A stretch of DNA of 64,000 nucleotides, taken from positions 124,001 to 188,000 of the forward strand of contig NZ_JALPTH010000002.1 of assembly GCF_023218175.1 (NCBI RefSeq), read 5' to 3'. A program made the position numbers and the translations under genes. This stretch comes from Streptomyces lichenis. GTDB lineage: Bacteria; Actinomycetota; Actinomycetes; Streptomycetales; Streptomycetaceae. The stretch's first letter is position 1. The number at the start of each line of letters is the position of its first letter. The notes beneath the pieces were generated by a model. That model ran no database searches. It was not told where the DNA came from and saw only the letters and a program-made list of their open reading frames with translations. Shown piece by piece: positions 53,765-63,307 of this stretch.

Positions 53765-55930
53765 TCAGCGGCCGAGACGGCCTCGGACCATGCCCACCAG
53801 GGTGTTCAGCTCCGCGATACGCATCTTCCGGGCCGCCACGTAGAAGACGACCAGCAGCACCAGTCCGCCCGCGGCCAGAGCGATCAGCGAGCCGCCGGCG
53901 CCCCGGCCGAGCAGTTCCAGGAGGGCGAAGCCGGTGGCACCGCTGAGCACCGCGGCGGGCAGCGAGGCCATGCACAGCCGGGCGTAGGTCCGGATCACCT
54001 GGGCGCTGTCCAGGTCGCCGCCGAGCCGGTTGCGCAGCCGCCGCCAGGCGATGCCGACGCCGACCGCGTACGCCAGGCCGTAGGAGCCCGCCATGCCGAC
54101 GACCGCCCAGCGGGCGGGGAGCACCAGGTAGCAGGCGAAGGAGGCCGCCGCGTTGACCGCGGCCACGATCACCGTGTTGTAGAAGGGGGTGCGGGTGTCC
54201 TCGTAGGCGTAGAAGCCGCGGAGCACCACGTACTGCACCGAGTAGGGGATCAGGCCCAGGCCGAAGGCCATCAGGATGTAACCCATGCCGGTGGCGGCCT
54301 CGGTGCCGGCCGAGGCGTAGAGCAGGGTGGACATCGGCAGGCCGAGTGCCAGGAAGCCGAAGGCGACCGGCACGATCGCCACGGCCGAGTTGCGCAGGCC
54401 CTGCGAGATGTCGTCCCGGACGGCGCCGGGGTCGTCGTCGTGGGCGGCGCGGGAGATCCGCGGCAGCAGTGCGGCCATCACCGAGACGGTGATGATGGCC
54501 TGCGGCATGCCCCAGATGAGCTGGGCGTTGGAGTAGGCGAGGAAGCCGGTGCCGTCCATGCCGGAGGTCTTGCCCGCGGCGGTGGCGAGCTGGGTGACGA
54601 CCACCACGCCGGCCTGGTTGGCCAGGACGAACAGCACCGTCCACTTGGCCAGCTTGACGGTCTTGCCGAGGCCGTGGCCCTTCCAGTCGAACCGGGGGCG
54701 GAACCGGAAACCGGCCTCCCGCAGATAGGGCAGCATCGCCAGTGCCTGGACCACCAGGCCGAGCAGGGTGCCGATGCCGAGCAGCTGCACACCCTCGGCC
54801 GGGATGGTGTCCACGCCCATCCTGGACTCGGACGAGGTGCCGTACACCCAGATGAACAGCCCGAAGGTGAAGATCACCACGATGTTGTTGAGGACCGGGG
54901 TCCACATCATCGCGCCGAACCGGCCACGGGCGTTGAGGATCTGTCCCATGACCACATGCACGCCCATGAAGAAGATCGTGGGCAGGCAGTAGCGGGCGAA
55001 GGTCACCGCCGCGCTGTTGGCGGCGACATCGTCCGCGATGGTGTCGGACATCGCCTTGACCAGCAGCGGGGCCCCGAGCACGGCGATGGCGACGATCACC
55101 CCGAGCGCCACCATGACCAGGGTCAGCAGCCGGTTGGCGTAGGCCTCGCCGCCGTCCGGGTCGTCCTTCATGGACCGGACCAGCTGCGGCACGAAGACCG
55201 AGTTCAGTCCGCCGCCCACGGTGAGGATGTAGATCATCGTCGGCAGGGTGGCGGCCACGGTGTAGGCGTCACCGAGCAGGGCGGCGCCGAGCGCGCCGGT
55301 GATGACCAGGGTGCGGGCGAAGCCGGTGAGCCGGGACACCAGGGTGCCGGCCGCCATGACGGCACTGGACTTCAGCAGCCCGGAGGCGCGGCCGCCACCG
55401 GACTTCTTCGGGGCGGGTGCCGGCGCCGGGGCGGCCTCCGGCTCGGGCGCCGCGGGCTGCCCGCCCTGGCCCTGCTGGTCGCGGTAGAGGTGGGCGAAGG
55501 CGTCCGGCTCCGGCTGCTGCTCCCCGGCGTGGGTGACCAGGTCGTCCACGCCGGTGAACTGCACGGTGCGGGCGTCGTCGCCGTACGGCAGGTGCCGGGA
55601 CGGCCCGTCCGGCTCGGGCGGCGGGGTCTGCGCCCAGACCCGGGGGTCGGGCGCGTACTGCGGGGCCGCGGGCTGCTGGTACAGCGACTGCGGCTCCTGG
55701 TAGGTGCCCGGTGGCGGCGGGGGGTGGGCGGCCCGGTCGTACAGCGCCTCACCCACCGGGTCCTGCGCGGCCAGGTCGCGGCTGCCGTAGGGGTCCTGGT
55801 CGTAGGCGTGCTGGAGATACGGGTCCGGCGCGGCGGGCAGGTTCGGGTCCGACTCGGGAGCCGGCCCGCCATAGGGCGTACTGCTCCCGCCCGCGCCCTG
55901 ACCGCGGTCACCGTCGTACGGCGCGTTCAT
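53765..55930 (-). CDS. murJ: lipid II flippase MurJ (MviN)
   Basis: 721 residues. The N-terminal 200 residues are disordered and rich in Pro/Gln/Tyr. About 14 membrane segments of the MVF/MOP fold follow, starting LLKSSAVMAAGTLVSRLTGF. Other segments include LPTMIYILTVGGGLNSVFVP and VLRGFYAYEDTRTPFYNT, and the fold runs to VARKMRIAELNTLVGMVRGR. It moves lipid II across the membrane for peptidoglycan synthesis. The mycobacterial pseudokinase tail is absent; the following gene supplies that part. GAGGTGGGG precedes the ATG. It sits downstream of the DUF6049 gene in the same direction. Confidence 0.95.
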   Translation of the reverse strand: MNAPYDGDRGQGAGGSSTPYGGPAPESDPNLPAAPDPYLQHAYDQDPYGSRDLAAQDPVGEALYDRAAHPPPPPGTYQEPQSLYQQPAAPQYAPDPRVWAQTPPPEPDGPSRHLPYGDDARTVQFTGVDDLVTHAGEQQPEPDAFAHLYRDQQGQGGQPAAPEPEAAPAPAPAPKKSGGGRASGLLKSSAVMAAGTLVSRLTGFARTLVITGALGAALLGDAYTVAATLPTMIYILTVGGGLNSVFVPQLVRSMKDDPDGGEAYANRLLTLVMVALGVIVAIAVLGAPLLVKAMSDTIADDVAANSAAVTFARYCLPTIFFMGVHVVMGQILNARGRFGAMMWTPVLNNIVVIFTFGLFIWVYGTSSESRMGVDTIPAEGVQLLGIGTLLGLVVQALAMLPYLREAGFRFRPRFDWKGHGLGKTVKLAKWTVLFVLANQAGVVVVTQLATAAGKTSGMDGTGFLAYSNAQLIWGMPQAIITVSVMAALLPRISRAAHDDDPGAVRDDISQGLRNSAVAIVPVAFGFLALGLPMSTLLYASAGTEAATGMGYILMAFGLGLIPYSVQYVVLRGFYAYEDTRTPFYNTVIVAAVNAAASFACYLVLPARWAVVGMAGSYGLAYAVGVGIAWRRLRNRLGGDLDSAQVIRTYARLCMASLPAAVLSGATGFALLELLGRGAGGSLIALAAGGLVLLVVFYVAARKMRIAELNTLVGMVRGRLGR

Positions 55931-55976
55931 GGTCTACCCCACCTCATCGTCCCCGGCCGACCGGCCACGACATCGC

Positions 55977-58409
55977 TCAACGGTCCACTTTCTCACCCTG
56001 GCCCGGTGCGTCGGCGCTTTGTGCGGCGGTGTCCGGCGCAGGGTCACTCGGCTGCGCCCGGCCGGAGCCCGGAGCCGCGGGGGCGTCGCTCCCGCCGGCG
56101 GGCGGGCCGTCCACCGGCTCACCGCCGTCCGTACCGTCGCCGCCGTTGCCCGCCGGACCGTCCGGTGCGCCCGGTGCCGGGGCTCCGTCACCGTCGCCGC
56201 CGTCGGCCGCGACGGCCTTCTTGCGCCGGGAGTACATCCGGACACCGGCCAGCACCAGCAGCAGGAACCCGCCGGCGATGACCAGCATCACGGTCGGGGT
56301 GATCTCGGAGACCTTGGCGGTGAAGGTCATCGGCTTGCCGTACGGCTTGCCGTCGGCGGTGTAGAGCTGGGCCGTCATCGGGACGGGGCCGTTGGCGTTG
56401 GCGGAGGCGGTGAACTTCACCGACTGGCTGTGGCCGCCGTCGATCCGCACCGGCAGCGTGGCCACCGTGTCGTCGCCGTTGAGCTTCAGACGGGTGGGCT
56501 TGGTGGAGGTCAGCCTGAGGGTGAGCCGGTCGATGCCCTGGACGAGCTGGTTCTGCACGGTCACCGGGATGGTGGCGCTCCGCCCGGACAGCGTCAGATC
56601 GGACTTGTCGATCAGCTGCACCTCGGCCGTGAGGTCCTTCAGATGCCGCAGCACTCCGGCGCGGTAGTCGCTCGCCGCCTCGCCCCGGCCGCGCCAGGAG
56701 GTCGACATTCCGCGGTCGATGGCGTTGCCGAACGGGGTCACCACCCGGTCCGGCTGGGTGAGGATGCCCGCGAAGTCGTCCAGGGTCTCCTGGGTCACCC
56801 GCACATCGTGGTACGCGGCCACCGGGAGCTCCCCGCGGCGGAGCCGGCCGGGGTACTGCCGACTGGCGGGCACCTTGGTCGCCGTGTCGGGGTCCGGCTT
56901 GGCGGCGGCGGCCGCGACCAGGTCGCTGGGCTGGCTCCAGCGCTGGGCGGAGAGCCCGCGCAGCGCGGTCGCCATCGACTGGGCCTGGGCGGCGGTGGGC
57001 ATGCGCTGCGGGGCGACGACGATGCTGCGCTGCTTGCCGGGCTGCTGGTGGGTGAGGACCAGGGTCTGGGCGAGGAACTGCTGGACCGCGAGGGTGGCGG
57101 TGTCGGCCCGGGTCATATCGCCCTGGAAGGCGGTGGACAGCGAGGCGTCGGAGACGACGGCGGTCGTCCCGCCGCCGATGGGCCGGGCGGCGTTCGGCGC
57201 GTAGGGGAGGTCGTCGCGGAGGCTGTCGCCGCGGGCGATGACCTTGTCGGCGCCGGCCGAGGTGGCCACATCGACGATGGAGGGGTCGACCGCCCCGTCG
57301 ACCGGCCAGGCGAAGTCCACCGACGGCTTCACATGGAGGATGGTCTCCACGGTGGTCTCGGCCACGTCCGTGGCGGGCCGCAGATGGCCCAGCGAGCCGG
57401 AGACCTCCCTGCCCCGGTGGGCCAGCGAGGCCAGATCCGGGTCGCCGTAGGGCAGGGCGACGACCTTGCGCCCCTGGACGGCCTTCTGCAGGGAGTCGAG
57501 CCACTGCTCGGCGCGGGCCTGGTTCTTCCCGGAAACGCGCTGGTCCCCGTTCTTCACCTGGTAGCTGTTGGCCATCGCCTCGACCGTGGCGAGCAGGTCC
57601 GGATCGACCACCCAGGTCACCGGCAGCTCGGCGCCGAGGGAGACGAGCCGCTCCAGCCGTCCACCGGGCGCCAGCTCCTCGGCCAGCTTGTCGTCCTCGA
57701 AGACCGGCGTCTGCTGGTCATCCGTGCCGGTCTCGGCGGAGAGGTGGGCGGAGGAGATCAGCGGCCAGAGATAGGTGAGCTGGGTCTTCGTCTCGGTGGC
57801 CTCCGGCTGCCAGGGCAGGAGGGTCCGCTCGATGCCGAGGACCTGGTCGTACGGCTCGCTGGTGGTCCGCCCGGTCAGCGAGACGCCCAGCTGGTAGGCG
57901 CCCTCGCCGTCCAGGCCCAGCTTGTCCACGGGGACGCTCAGGCTGAAGTCATGGCTGATCCCGGCGGGCAGCTGGGGGATCTTCACCGTGTAGGTGCCGC
58001 CGAGCGCCTCGCCGTCCGAGCCGGGCCGGAAGCCGGAGCGCTTGGCGAGGGAGTCGATCTGTCCCCGGCTGGACATCCGCGGGCCGACCCGCAGGTCGAC
58101 CACCGCGTTGCTGACCGTCTCCTTGCCCTGGTTGGTCACGGTGCCGCTGATCTTGAGGGTGTCGCCCTCCGTCGGGGCACTGGGCGTCAGCGTGTCCAGG
58201 GACACATCCACGGACCGCTGGCCGGAGGCCTTGGCGGCGGCCGGGGCCGAGGGCGACGCCGCCGCCAAGGCCTCCGGTGCGGCGTGCGCCGGCGGCAGTG
58301 CCAGCAGCGCGGCGAGCAGTGGGGCGCCGGCCAGGGCGGCGGCCGTCCGCCGTACCCACCGCCGGGCAGGCGAGGGACCGGTCCCCTGGAGATCTGCCGC
58401 CTCGGCCAC
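55977..58409 (-). CDS. DUF6049 family surface protein
   Basis: 810 residues. The signal peptide is RRTAAALAGAPLLAALLALP. A CARDB-like beta-domain (SVDVSLDTLTPSAPTEGDTL; ISGTVTNQGKETVSNAVVDL) is followed by a large middle region with alpha/beta elements (VTWVVDPDLLATVEAMANSY; VALPYGDPDLASLAHRGREV) that resembles a polysaccharide deacetylase/TIM-like fold. A second beta-domain follows, then a C-terminal helix (VMLVIAGGFLLLVLAGVRMY) with a basic anchor and a long disordered tail. It is conserved upstream of murJ in actinobacteria (DUF6049; mycobacterial Rv3909 counterpart), which suggests an outer partner in cell-wall assembly. The GTG start is a best choice. Confidence 0.85.
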   Translation of the reverse strand: MAEAADLQGTGPSPARRWVRRTAAALAGAPLLAALLALPPAHAAPEALAAASPSAPAAAKASGQRSVDVSLDTLTPSAPTEGDTLKISGTVTNQGKETVSNAVVDLRVGPRMSSRGQIDSLAKRSGFRPGSDGEALGGTYTVKIPQLPAGISHDFSLSVPVDKLGLDGEGAYQLGVSLTGRTTSEPYDQVLGIERTLLPWQPEATETKTQLTYLWPLISSAHLSAETGTDDQQTPVFEDDKLAEELAPGGRLERLVSLGAELPVTWVVDPDLLATVEAMANSYQVKNGDQRVSGKNQARAEQWLDSLQKAVQGRKVVALPYGDPDLASLAHRGREVSGSLGHLRPATDVAETTVETILHVKPSVDFAWPVDGAVDPSIVDVATSAGADKVIARGDSLRDDLPYAPNAARPIGGGTTAVVSDASLSTAFQGDMTRADTATLAVQQFLAQTLVLTHQQPGKQRSIVVAPQRMPTAAQAQSMATALRGLSAQRWSQPSDLVAAAAAKPDPDTATKVPASRQYPGRLRRGELPVAAYHDVRVTQETLDDFAGILTQPDRVVTPFGNAIDRGMSTSWRGRGEAASDYRAGVLRHLKDLTAEVQLIDKSDLTLSGRSATIPVTVQNQLVQGIDRLTLRLTSTKPTRLKLNGDDTVATLPVRIDGGHSQSVKFTASANANGPVPMTAQLYTADGKPYGKPMTFTAKVSEITPTVMLVIAGGFLLLVLAGVRMYSRRKKAVAADGGDGDGAPAPGAPDGPAGNGGDGTDGGEPVDGPPAGGSDAPAAPGSGRAQPSDPAPDTAAQSADAPGQGEKVDR

Positions 58410-58620
58410 GTGCTCGCCCGTCCTCGTCGTCTGTCGGTCGTCTGCCGCCGTCGCACCGGGCCGCGCCCTGGCGTGGTGCCGGTTCCTTGCGTCCAGGCAT
58501 GGTAACGAGGAGCGCCGCCGCCGAGTGCCGCGGACTGCTCCACCTGATCGGGACGGGGACGCCACCACCGCGCGAAATCCGGGCCACCGGCCCGGACCGC
58601 GGCACGTACCCTTTTCTGTT

Positions 58621-60063
58621 GTGCCGAACGCCAACGAAGAGACCCCGAACACGCTGAGCCAGGTGCAACGCCGTGCGGTCAGTGAACTACTGCGCGTGTC
58701 CCCTGTCGCCGACGATCTCGCCCGCCGCTTCCAGGATGCCGGGTTCAGCCTGGCGCTGGTCGGGGGTTCGGTACGGGACGCCCTGCTCGGCCGGCTCGGC
58801 AACGACCTCGACTTCACCACCGACGCCCGCCCCGAGGACGTACTGAAGATCGTCCGGCCATGGGCCGACTCGGTGTGGGACGTCGGCATCGCCTTCGGCA
58901 CGGTCGGCTCGCAGAAGACCGGCTACCAGATCGAGATCACCACCTACCGCTCCGAGGCCTACGACCGGACCTCGCGCAAGCCGGAGGTCTCCTACGGTGA
59001 CTCCATCGAGGACGACCTCGTCCGGCGGGACTTCACGGTGAACGCGATGGCCGTCGCCCTGCCGCAGAAGGAGTTCATCGACCCGCACGGCGGCTTGGAC
59101 GACCTGGCCCAGCGGGTGCTGCGCACTCCGGGCACCCCGCAGGAGTCCTTCTCCGACGATCCGCTGCGGATGATGCGGGCCGCCCGGTTCGCCGCCCAGC
59201 TCGACTTCGAGGTGGCCCCCGAGGTTGTCGCCGCGATGACGGAGATGGCCGACCGGATCGAGATCGTCTCCGCCGAGCGCGTCCGGGAGGAGCTGAACAA
59301 GCTGGTCCTCTCCGCGCACCCCCGCAAGGGGCTGGGGCTGCTGGTGGACACCGGCCTCGCCCAGCGGGTGCTGCCGGAGCTGCCGGCCCTGCGGCTGGAG
59401 CGGGACGAGCACCACCGCCACAAGGACGTCTACGAGCACTCCCTCACCGTGCTGGACCAGGCGATCGACCTGGAGGAGGACGGCCCCGACCTGGTGCTGC
59501 GGCTGGCGGCACTCCTCCATGACATCGGCAAGCCCCGCACCCGGCGCTTCGAGTCGGACGGCCGGGTCTCCTTCCACCACCACGAGGTGGTCGGGGCGAA
59601 GATGACCAAGAAGCGCATGACGGCCCTGAAGTACTCCAACGAGATGGTCAAGGACGTCTCCCGCCTGGTGGAGCTGCATCTGCGCTTCCACGGCTACGGC
59701 ACCGGGGAGTGGACCGACTCGGCGGTGCGGCGCTATGTCCGGGACGCCGGTCCGCTGCTGACCCGGCTGCACAAGCTGACCCGCTCGGACTGCACCACCC
59801 GGAACAAGCGCAAGGCGAGCGCGCTCTCCCGCGCCTATGACGGGTTGGAGGAGCGCATCGCCCGGCTCCAGGAGCAGGAGGAGCTGGACGCCATCCGGCC
59901 GGACCTGGACGGCAACCAGATCCAGCAGGTGCTGGGCATCACCCCCGGCCCGGCGGTCGGCAAGGCCTACGCCTTCCTGCTCGACCTGCGGCTGGAGAAC
60001 GGCCCGATGGGGCATGACGAGGCCGCCGCGGCGCTGAAGGAGTGGTGGGCCGCCCAGGGGTGA
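58621..60063 (+). CDS. cca: CCA tRNA nucleotidyltransferase
   Basis: 480 residues. The pol-beta head motif is LALVGGSVRDALLGRLGNDL followed by DFTTDARPEDVLKIVRPW; the metal-binding Asp pair is in DLDF. The neck RRDFTVNAMAVALPQ and DDPLRMMRAARFAAQL follow. The HD domain is LRLAALLHDIGKPRTRRFE with VSFHHHEVVGAKMT. It adds or repairs the 3' CCA of tRNAs; both tRNAs in this window lack an encoded CCA. The GTG start has no visible Shine-Dalgarno sequence (CCCTTTTCTGTT precedes), so the mRNA may be leaderless. Confidence 0.97.
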   Translation: MPNANEETPNTLSQVQRRAVSELLRVSPVADDLARRFQDAGFSLALVGGSVRDALLGRLGNDLDFTTDARPEDVLKIVRPWADSVWDVGIAFGTVGSQKTGYQIEITTYRSEAYDRTSRKPEVSYGDSIEDDLVRRDFTVNAMAVALPQKEFIDPHGGLDDLAQRVLRTPGTPQESFSDDPLRMMRAARFAAQLDFEVAPEVVAAMTEMADRIEIVSAERVREELNKLVLSAHPRKGLGLLVDTGLAQRVLPELPALRLERDEHHRHKDVYEHSLTVLDQAIDLEEDGPDLVLRLAALLHDIGKPRTRRFESDGRVSFHHHEVVGAKMTKKRMTALKYSNEMVKDVSRLVELHLRFHGYGTGEWTDSAVRRYVRDAGPLLTRLHKLTRSDCTTRNKRKASALSRAYDGLEERIARLQEQEELDAIRPDLDGNQIQQVLGITPGPAVGKAYAFLLDLRLENGPMGHDEAAAALKEWWAAQG

Positions 60064-60081
60064 GCCCCCGGCGGGGGCGAT

Positions 60082-60095
60082 GTTTCACGTGAAAC
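60082..60095. promoter_or_regulatory. parS site 8
   Basis: Exact GTTTCACGTGAAAC with extended symmetry GGGGCGAT/ATCGCCCC, 18 bases after the cca stop. It may double as a terminator hairpin. Confidence 0.95.
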
Positions 60096-60124
60096 ATCGC
60101 CCCGAGCCCGTATGGCCGGCTGAT

Positions 60125-60138
60125 GTTTCACGTGAAAC
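60125..60138. promoter_or_regulatory. parS site 9
   Basis: Exact GTTTCACGTGAAAC with GCTGAT/ATCAGC flanks, 43 bases from site 8 and one base before the stop codon of the MFS gene on the other strand. Confidence 0.95.
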
Positions 60139-60139
60139 A

Positions 60140-61420
60140 TCAGCTCGCCTCCCGCGCGCTGTGGCGCCGCAGCAGCACGGCGACTGCCGCGTACAGCGCA
60201 GTGACCAACAGGATCAGCGGTGCCGAGCGGCCGTCCGGCGGCAGCAGCAGGACCGAGACCGCGGCCGCGGCGACAAAGGCCGTGTTGAAGAGCACGTCGT
60301 ACAGCGCGAAGACCCGGCCGCGCAGGGCGTCGTCCACACCGGTCTGCACAGCCGTGTCGGTGGCGATCTTCACGCCCTGGGTGGTCAGCCCCAGTGCGAA
60401 GGCGGCCACCAGCATCGGGACCAGCGAGAAGGGCAGCCCGAGCGCAGGGGTCAGCACCGCCGCGGTCGCGGTGCACACCACCGTCCAGCCCGCCGATCCT
60501 TGCCGGCCGATCCCCCACGGGGAGAGCACCGCGGCCGCGAAGAAGCCCACCCCCGAGGCGCCCACCGCCAACCCCAGCAGCGCCAGGCCCCGCGACTCGG
60601 TGGACGACCAGGCGTAGCGGCAGAGCATCAGCACCATGACGGTGAGCGAGCCGTAGCAGAAGCGCACCACCGTCATCGCGGCGAGCGCCCGGGCGGCCGG
60701 GCGCCGCTCGGCGAGATGGCGCAGTCCCTCCAGCAGTCCGCGGACCGTGGAGAGCAGGGCCGCGCCGACCCGGGGCTGCACCCGCTCGGGGTCCGGGCCG
60801 AGCAGTTCCCGGCCCAGCCGCAGCGAGGCGAGCGCGGAGCAGAGGTAGAGGACGGTGCCCACCAGCAGGACGGCCGCGTCCGAGTCGGCCCCCGCCAGCC
60901 GGACGGCGAAGGCGATCCCGCCGCCCGCGGTGGCGGCCAGGGTGCCGGCGGTGGGGGACAGCGAGTTGGCCACCACCAGGCGCTCGGTGTCCACCACCCG
61001 GGGCAGCGCGGCGGAGAGCCCGGCCAGCACGAAGCGGTTCACGGCCGTGACGCAGAGCGCCGAGGCGTAGAAGAGCCAGTCCGGCACCGAGGCCGGCACC
61101 AGCAGGGCGGTGGCGCCGGCCAGCACGGCCCGCAGCAGGTTTCCGTACAGCAGTACCTGGCGCCGCCGCCAGCGGTCGAGCAGCACCCCGGCGAAGGGGC
61201 CGAGCAGGGAGTACGGCAGCAGGAGCACCGCCATGGCGGAGGCGATGGCCGCGGGGGAGGCCTGCTTCTCCGGCGAGAAGACCACATAGGCGGCCAGCGC
61301 CACCTGGAAGAGCCCGTCGGCGCACTGGGAGAGCAGCCGTACGGCCAGCAGCCGGCGGAAGTCTCCCAGACGCAGGAGGACGCGGAGATCACCCACGGCG
61401 GACATGGCGTCAAGGGTCAC
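60140..61420 (-). CDS. major facilitator superfamily transporter
   Basis: 426 residues with 10-12 hydrophobic segments. The MFS motif A-like loop is GPFAGVLLDRWRRRQVLLYG, between LPYSLLGPF and NLLRAVLAGATALLV. A second-half repeat runs from ALAAMTVVRFCYGSLTVMVL. The layout suggests a drug/proton antiporter-like exporter; the substrate is unknown. The GTG at 61420 has GGGGAC upstream, but that sequence lies in the arm of the ino1 terminator hairpin; an ATG at 61405 is the alternative. Its end overlaps the parS pair. Confidence 0.88.
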   Translation of the reverse strand: MTLDAMSAVGDLRVLLRLGDFRRLLAVRLLSQCADGLFQVALAAYVVFSPEKQASPAAIASAMAVLLLPYSLLGPFAGVLLDRWRRRQVLLYGNLLRAVLAGATALLVPASVPDWLFYASALCVTAVNRFVLAGLSAALPRVVDTERLVVANSLSPTAGTLAATAGGGIAFAVRLAGADSDAAVLLVGTVLYLCSALASLRLGRELLGPDPERVQPRVGAALLSTVRGLLEGLRHLAERRPAARALAAMTVVRFCYGSLTVMVLMLCRYAWSSTESRGLALLGLAVGASGVGFFAAAVLSPWGIGRQGSAGWTVVCTATAAVLTPALGLPFSLVPMLVAAFALGLTTQGVKIATDTAVQTGVDDALRGRVFALYDVLFNTAFVAAAAVSVLLLPPDGRSAPLILLVTALYAAVAVLLRRHSAREAS

Positions 61421-61427
61421 ATACGGC

Positions 61428-61460
61428 GAAGGTCCCCGTGAGGCTGCCACGGGGACCTTC
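61428..61460 (-). terminator. terminator after ino1
   Basis: A 13-bp stem GAAGGTCCCCGTG / CACGGGGACCTTC with a seven-base loop, 35 bases beyond the ino1 stop and directly upstream of the MFS start. Confidence 0.8.
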
Positions 61461-61494
61461 GACTGGCGGGTACGCCGTCATCGAGACGCCGAGA

Positions 61495-62577
61495 TCAGCG
61501 CTCGACCTCGCCCTTGATGAACTTCTCGACGTTGATGCGGGCCTCGTCGTCGAAGTACTGCACCGGCGGGGACTTCATGAAGTACGAGGACGCGGAGAGG
61601 ATCGGGCCGCCGATGCCCCGGTCCTTGGCGATCTTCGCGGCGCGCAGCGCGTCGATGATGACACCCGCCGAGTTCGGCGAGTCCCACACCTCCAGCTTGT
61701 ACTCCAGGTTCAGCGGGACGTCGCCGAAGGCACGGCCCTCCAGGCGGACATAGGCCCACTTGCGGTCGTCCAGCCAGGCCACGTAGTCCGAGGGGCCGAT
61801 GTGGACGTTGTTCTCGCCGAGGTCCCGGTCCGGGATCTGCGAGGTGACGGCCTGGGTCTTGGAGATCTTCTTGGACTCCAGCCGCTCCCGCTCCAGCATG
61901 TTCTTGAAGTCCATGTTGCCGCCGACGTTCAGCTGCATGGTGCGGTCCAGGATGACGCCCCGGTCCTCGAACAGCTTCGCCATCACCCGGTGCGTGATGG
62001 TGGCGCCGACCTGCGACTTGATGTCGTCGCCGACGATCGGGACACCGGCCTCGGTGAACTTGTCCGCCCACTCCTTGGTGCCGGCGATGAAGACCGGGAG
62101 GGCGTTGACGAAGGCGACCTTGGCGTCGATGGCGCACTGCGCGTAGAACTTCGCCGCGTCCTCGGAGCCCACCGGCAGGTAGCAGACGAGGACGTCCACC
62201 TGCTTGTCCTTGAGGACCTGGACGATGTCGACCGGCTCCTCGGCGGACTCCTCGATGGTCAGCCGGTAGTACTTGCCCAGACCGTCCAGGGTGTGGCCGC
62301 GCTGGACCGTGACACCGCTGGAGGGCACGTCGCAGATCTTGATGGTGTTGTTCTCGCTGGCGCCGATGGCGTCCGAGAGGTCCAGGCCGACCTTCTTCGC
62401 GTCCACGTCGAAGGCGGCGACGAACTCCACGTCCTTGACGTGGTAGTCGCCGAACTGGACATGCATCAGACCCGGCACCTTGGCCGCCGGGTCGGCGTCC
62501 TTGTAGTACTCGACGCCCTGCACCAGCGAGGCGGCGCAGTTGCCCACGCCGACGATGGCTACGCGAACCGAACCCAT
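61495..62577 (-). CDS. ino1: inositol-3-phosphate synthase
   Basis: 360 residues, the short actinobacterial/archaeal type. The NAD-binding motif is [20 protein letters not shown]. Signature segments are [40 protein letters not shown] and [20 protein letters not shown]; lysines of the catalytic site lie in [10 protein letters not shown] and [15 protein letters not shown]. It makes inositol-3-phosphate from glucose-6-phosphate for mycothiol and inositol lipids. The PadR gene lies 46 bases upstream in the same direction. Confidence 0.96.
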   Translation of the reverse strand: MGSVRVAIVGVGNCAASLVQGVEYYKDADPAAKVPGLMHVQFGDYHVKDVEFVAAFDVDAKKVGLDLSDAIGASENNTIKICDVPSSGVTVQRGHTLDGLGKYYRLTIEESAEEPVDIVQVLKDKQVDVLVCYLPVGSEDAAKFYAQCAIDAKVAFVNALPVFIAGTKEWADKFTEAGVPIVGDDIKSQVGATITHRVMAKLFEDRGVILDRTMQLNVGGNMDFKNMLERERLESKKISKTQAVTSQIPDRDLGENNVHIGPSDYVAWLDDRKWAYVRLEGRAFGDVPLNLEYKLEVWDSPNSAGVIIDALRAAKIAKDRGIGGPILSASSYFMKSPPVQYFDDEARINVEKFIKGEVER

Positions 62578-62623
62578 TCCGGTTGCTCCCTGTGTTCTCT
62601 GAAGACCCGCCTGGCGGCGGGTC

Positions 62624-63307
62624 TCACTTGTCGGTGTCGTCGGACGGATCCGGCCGGGTACTGCCCCCGTGCCGGGGCAGGCCGCCCGTGTCTGAGGATG
62701 TGTCGTCCTGCCGGGCGGGACGACCGGGGGTGGCGGGCCGCTGGTCGCGGCCGGCCCGCTCGCTCTCGATGAGCTCGTTGAGCCAGCGCACCTCGCGCTC
62801 CACCGACTCCATGCCGTGCCGTTGCAGCTCCAGCGTGTAGTCGTCCAAGCGCTCGCGGGTACGCGCCAGGGAGGCGCGCATCTTCTCCAGGCGCTCCTCC
62901 AGGCGGGTACGCCGGCCTTCCAGCACCCGCATCCGCACCTCGCGCTCCGTCTGCCCGAAGAAGGCGAAACGGGCGGCGAAGCTCTCGTCCTCCCAGGTGT
63001 CGGGCCCGGTGTGGGAGAGCAGCTCCTCGAAGTGCTCTTTCCCCTCCGCCGTCAGCCGGTAGACGATCTTGGCGCGCCGGCCCGCGAGCGACGCGGCCAG
63101 GGCCTCCTCCGGGGCGCTGCCCGGTTCCTCGATCAGCCAGCCGTTTGCGACCAGCGTCTTGAGGCAGGGGTAAAGCGTCCCGTAACTGAAGGCCCGGAAG
63201 ATGCCGAGTGAGGTGTTGAGCCGCTTGCGCAGCTCATAGCCGTGCATCGGCGCCTCGCGGAGCAGGCCGAGGACGGCGAACTCGAGGATGCCGGAGCGTC
63301 TGCTCAC
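62624..63307 (-). CDS. PadR-family transcriptional regulator
   Basis: 227 residues. The winged-helix part is [20 protein letters not shown] followed by [20 protein letters not shown] and [22 protein letters not shown]-terminal coiled-coil dimerisation region ([40 protein letters not shown]) and a disordered tail follow. The GTG at 63307 is set by GAGGAG seven bases upstream. It is conserved upstream of ino1 in Streptomyces, and its likely operator lies at 63383-63401. It probably represses itself and ino1. Confidence 0.92.
   Translation of the reverse strand: MSRRSGILEFAVLGLLREAPMHGYELRKRLNTSLGIFRAFSYGTLYPCLKTLVANGWLIEEPGSAPEEALAASLAGRRAKIVYRLTAEGKEHFEELLSHTGPDTWEDESFAARFAFFGQTEREVRMRVLEGRRTRLEERLEKMRASLARTRERLDDYTLELQRHGMESVEREVRWLNELIESERAGRDQRPATPGRPARQDDTSSDTGGLPRHGGSTRPDPSDDTDK

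Noticed and set aside
55929..58505. Plus-strand open frame of 858 codons opposite the DUF6049 gene
   Set aside because: Antisense shadow; the minus-strand product has a signal peptide, beta-domains and a membrane anchor.
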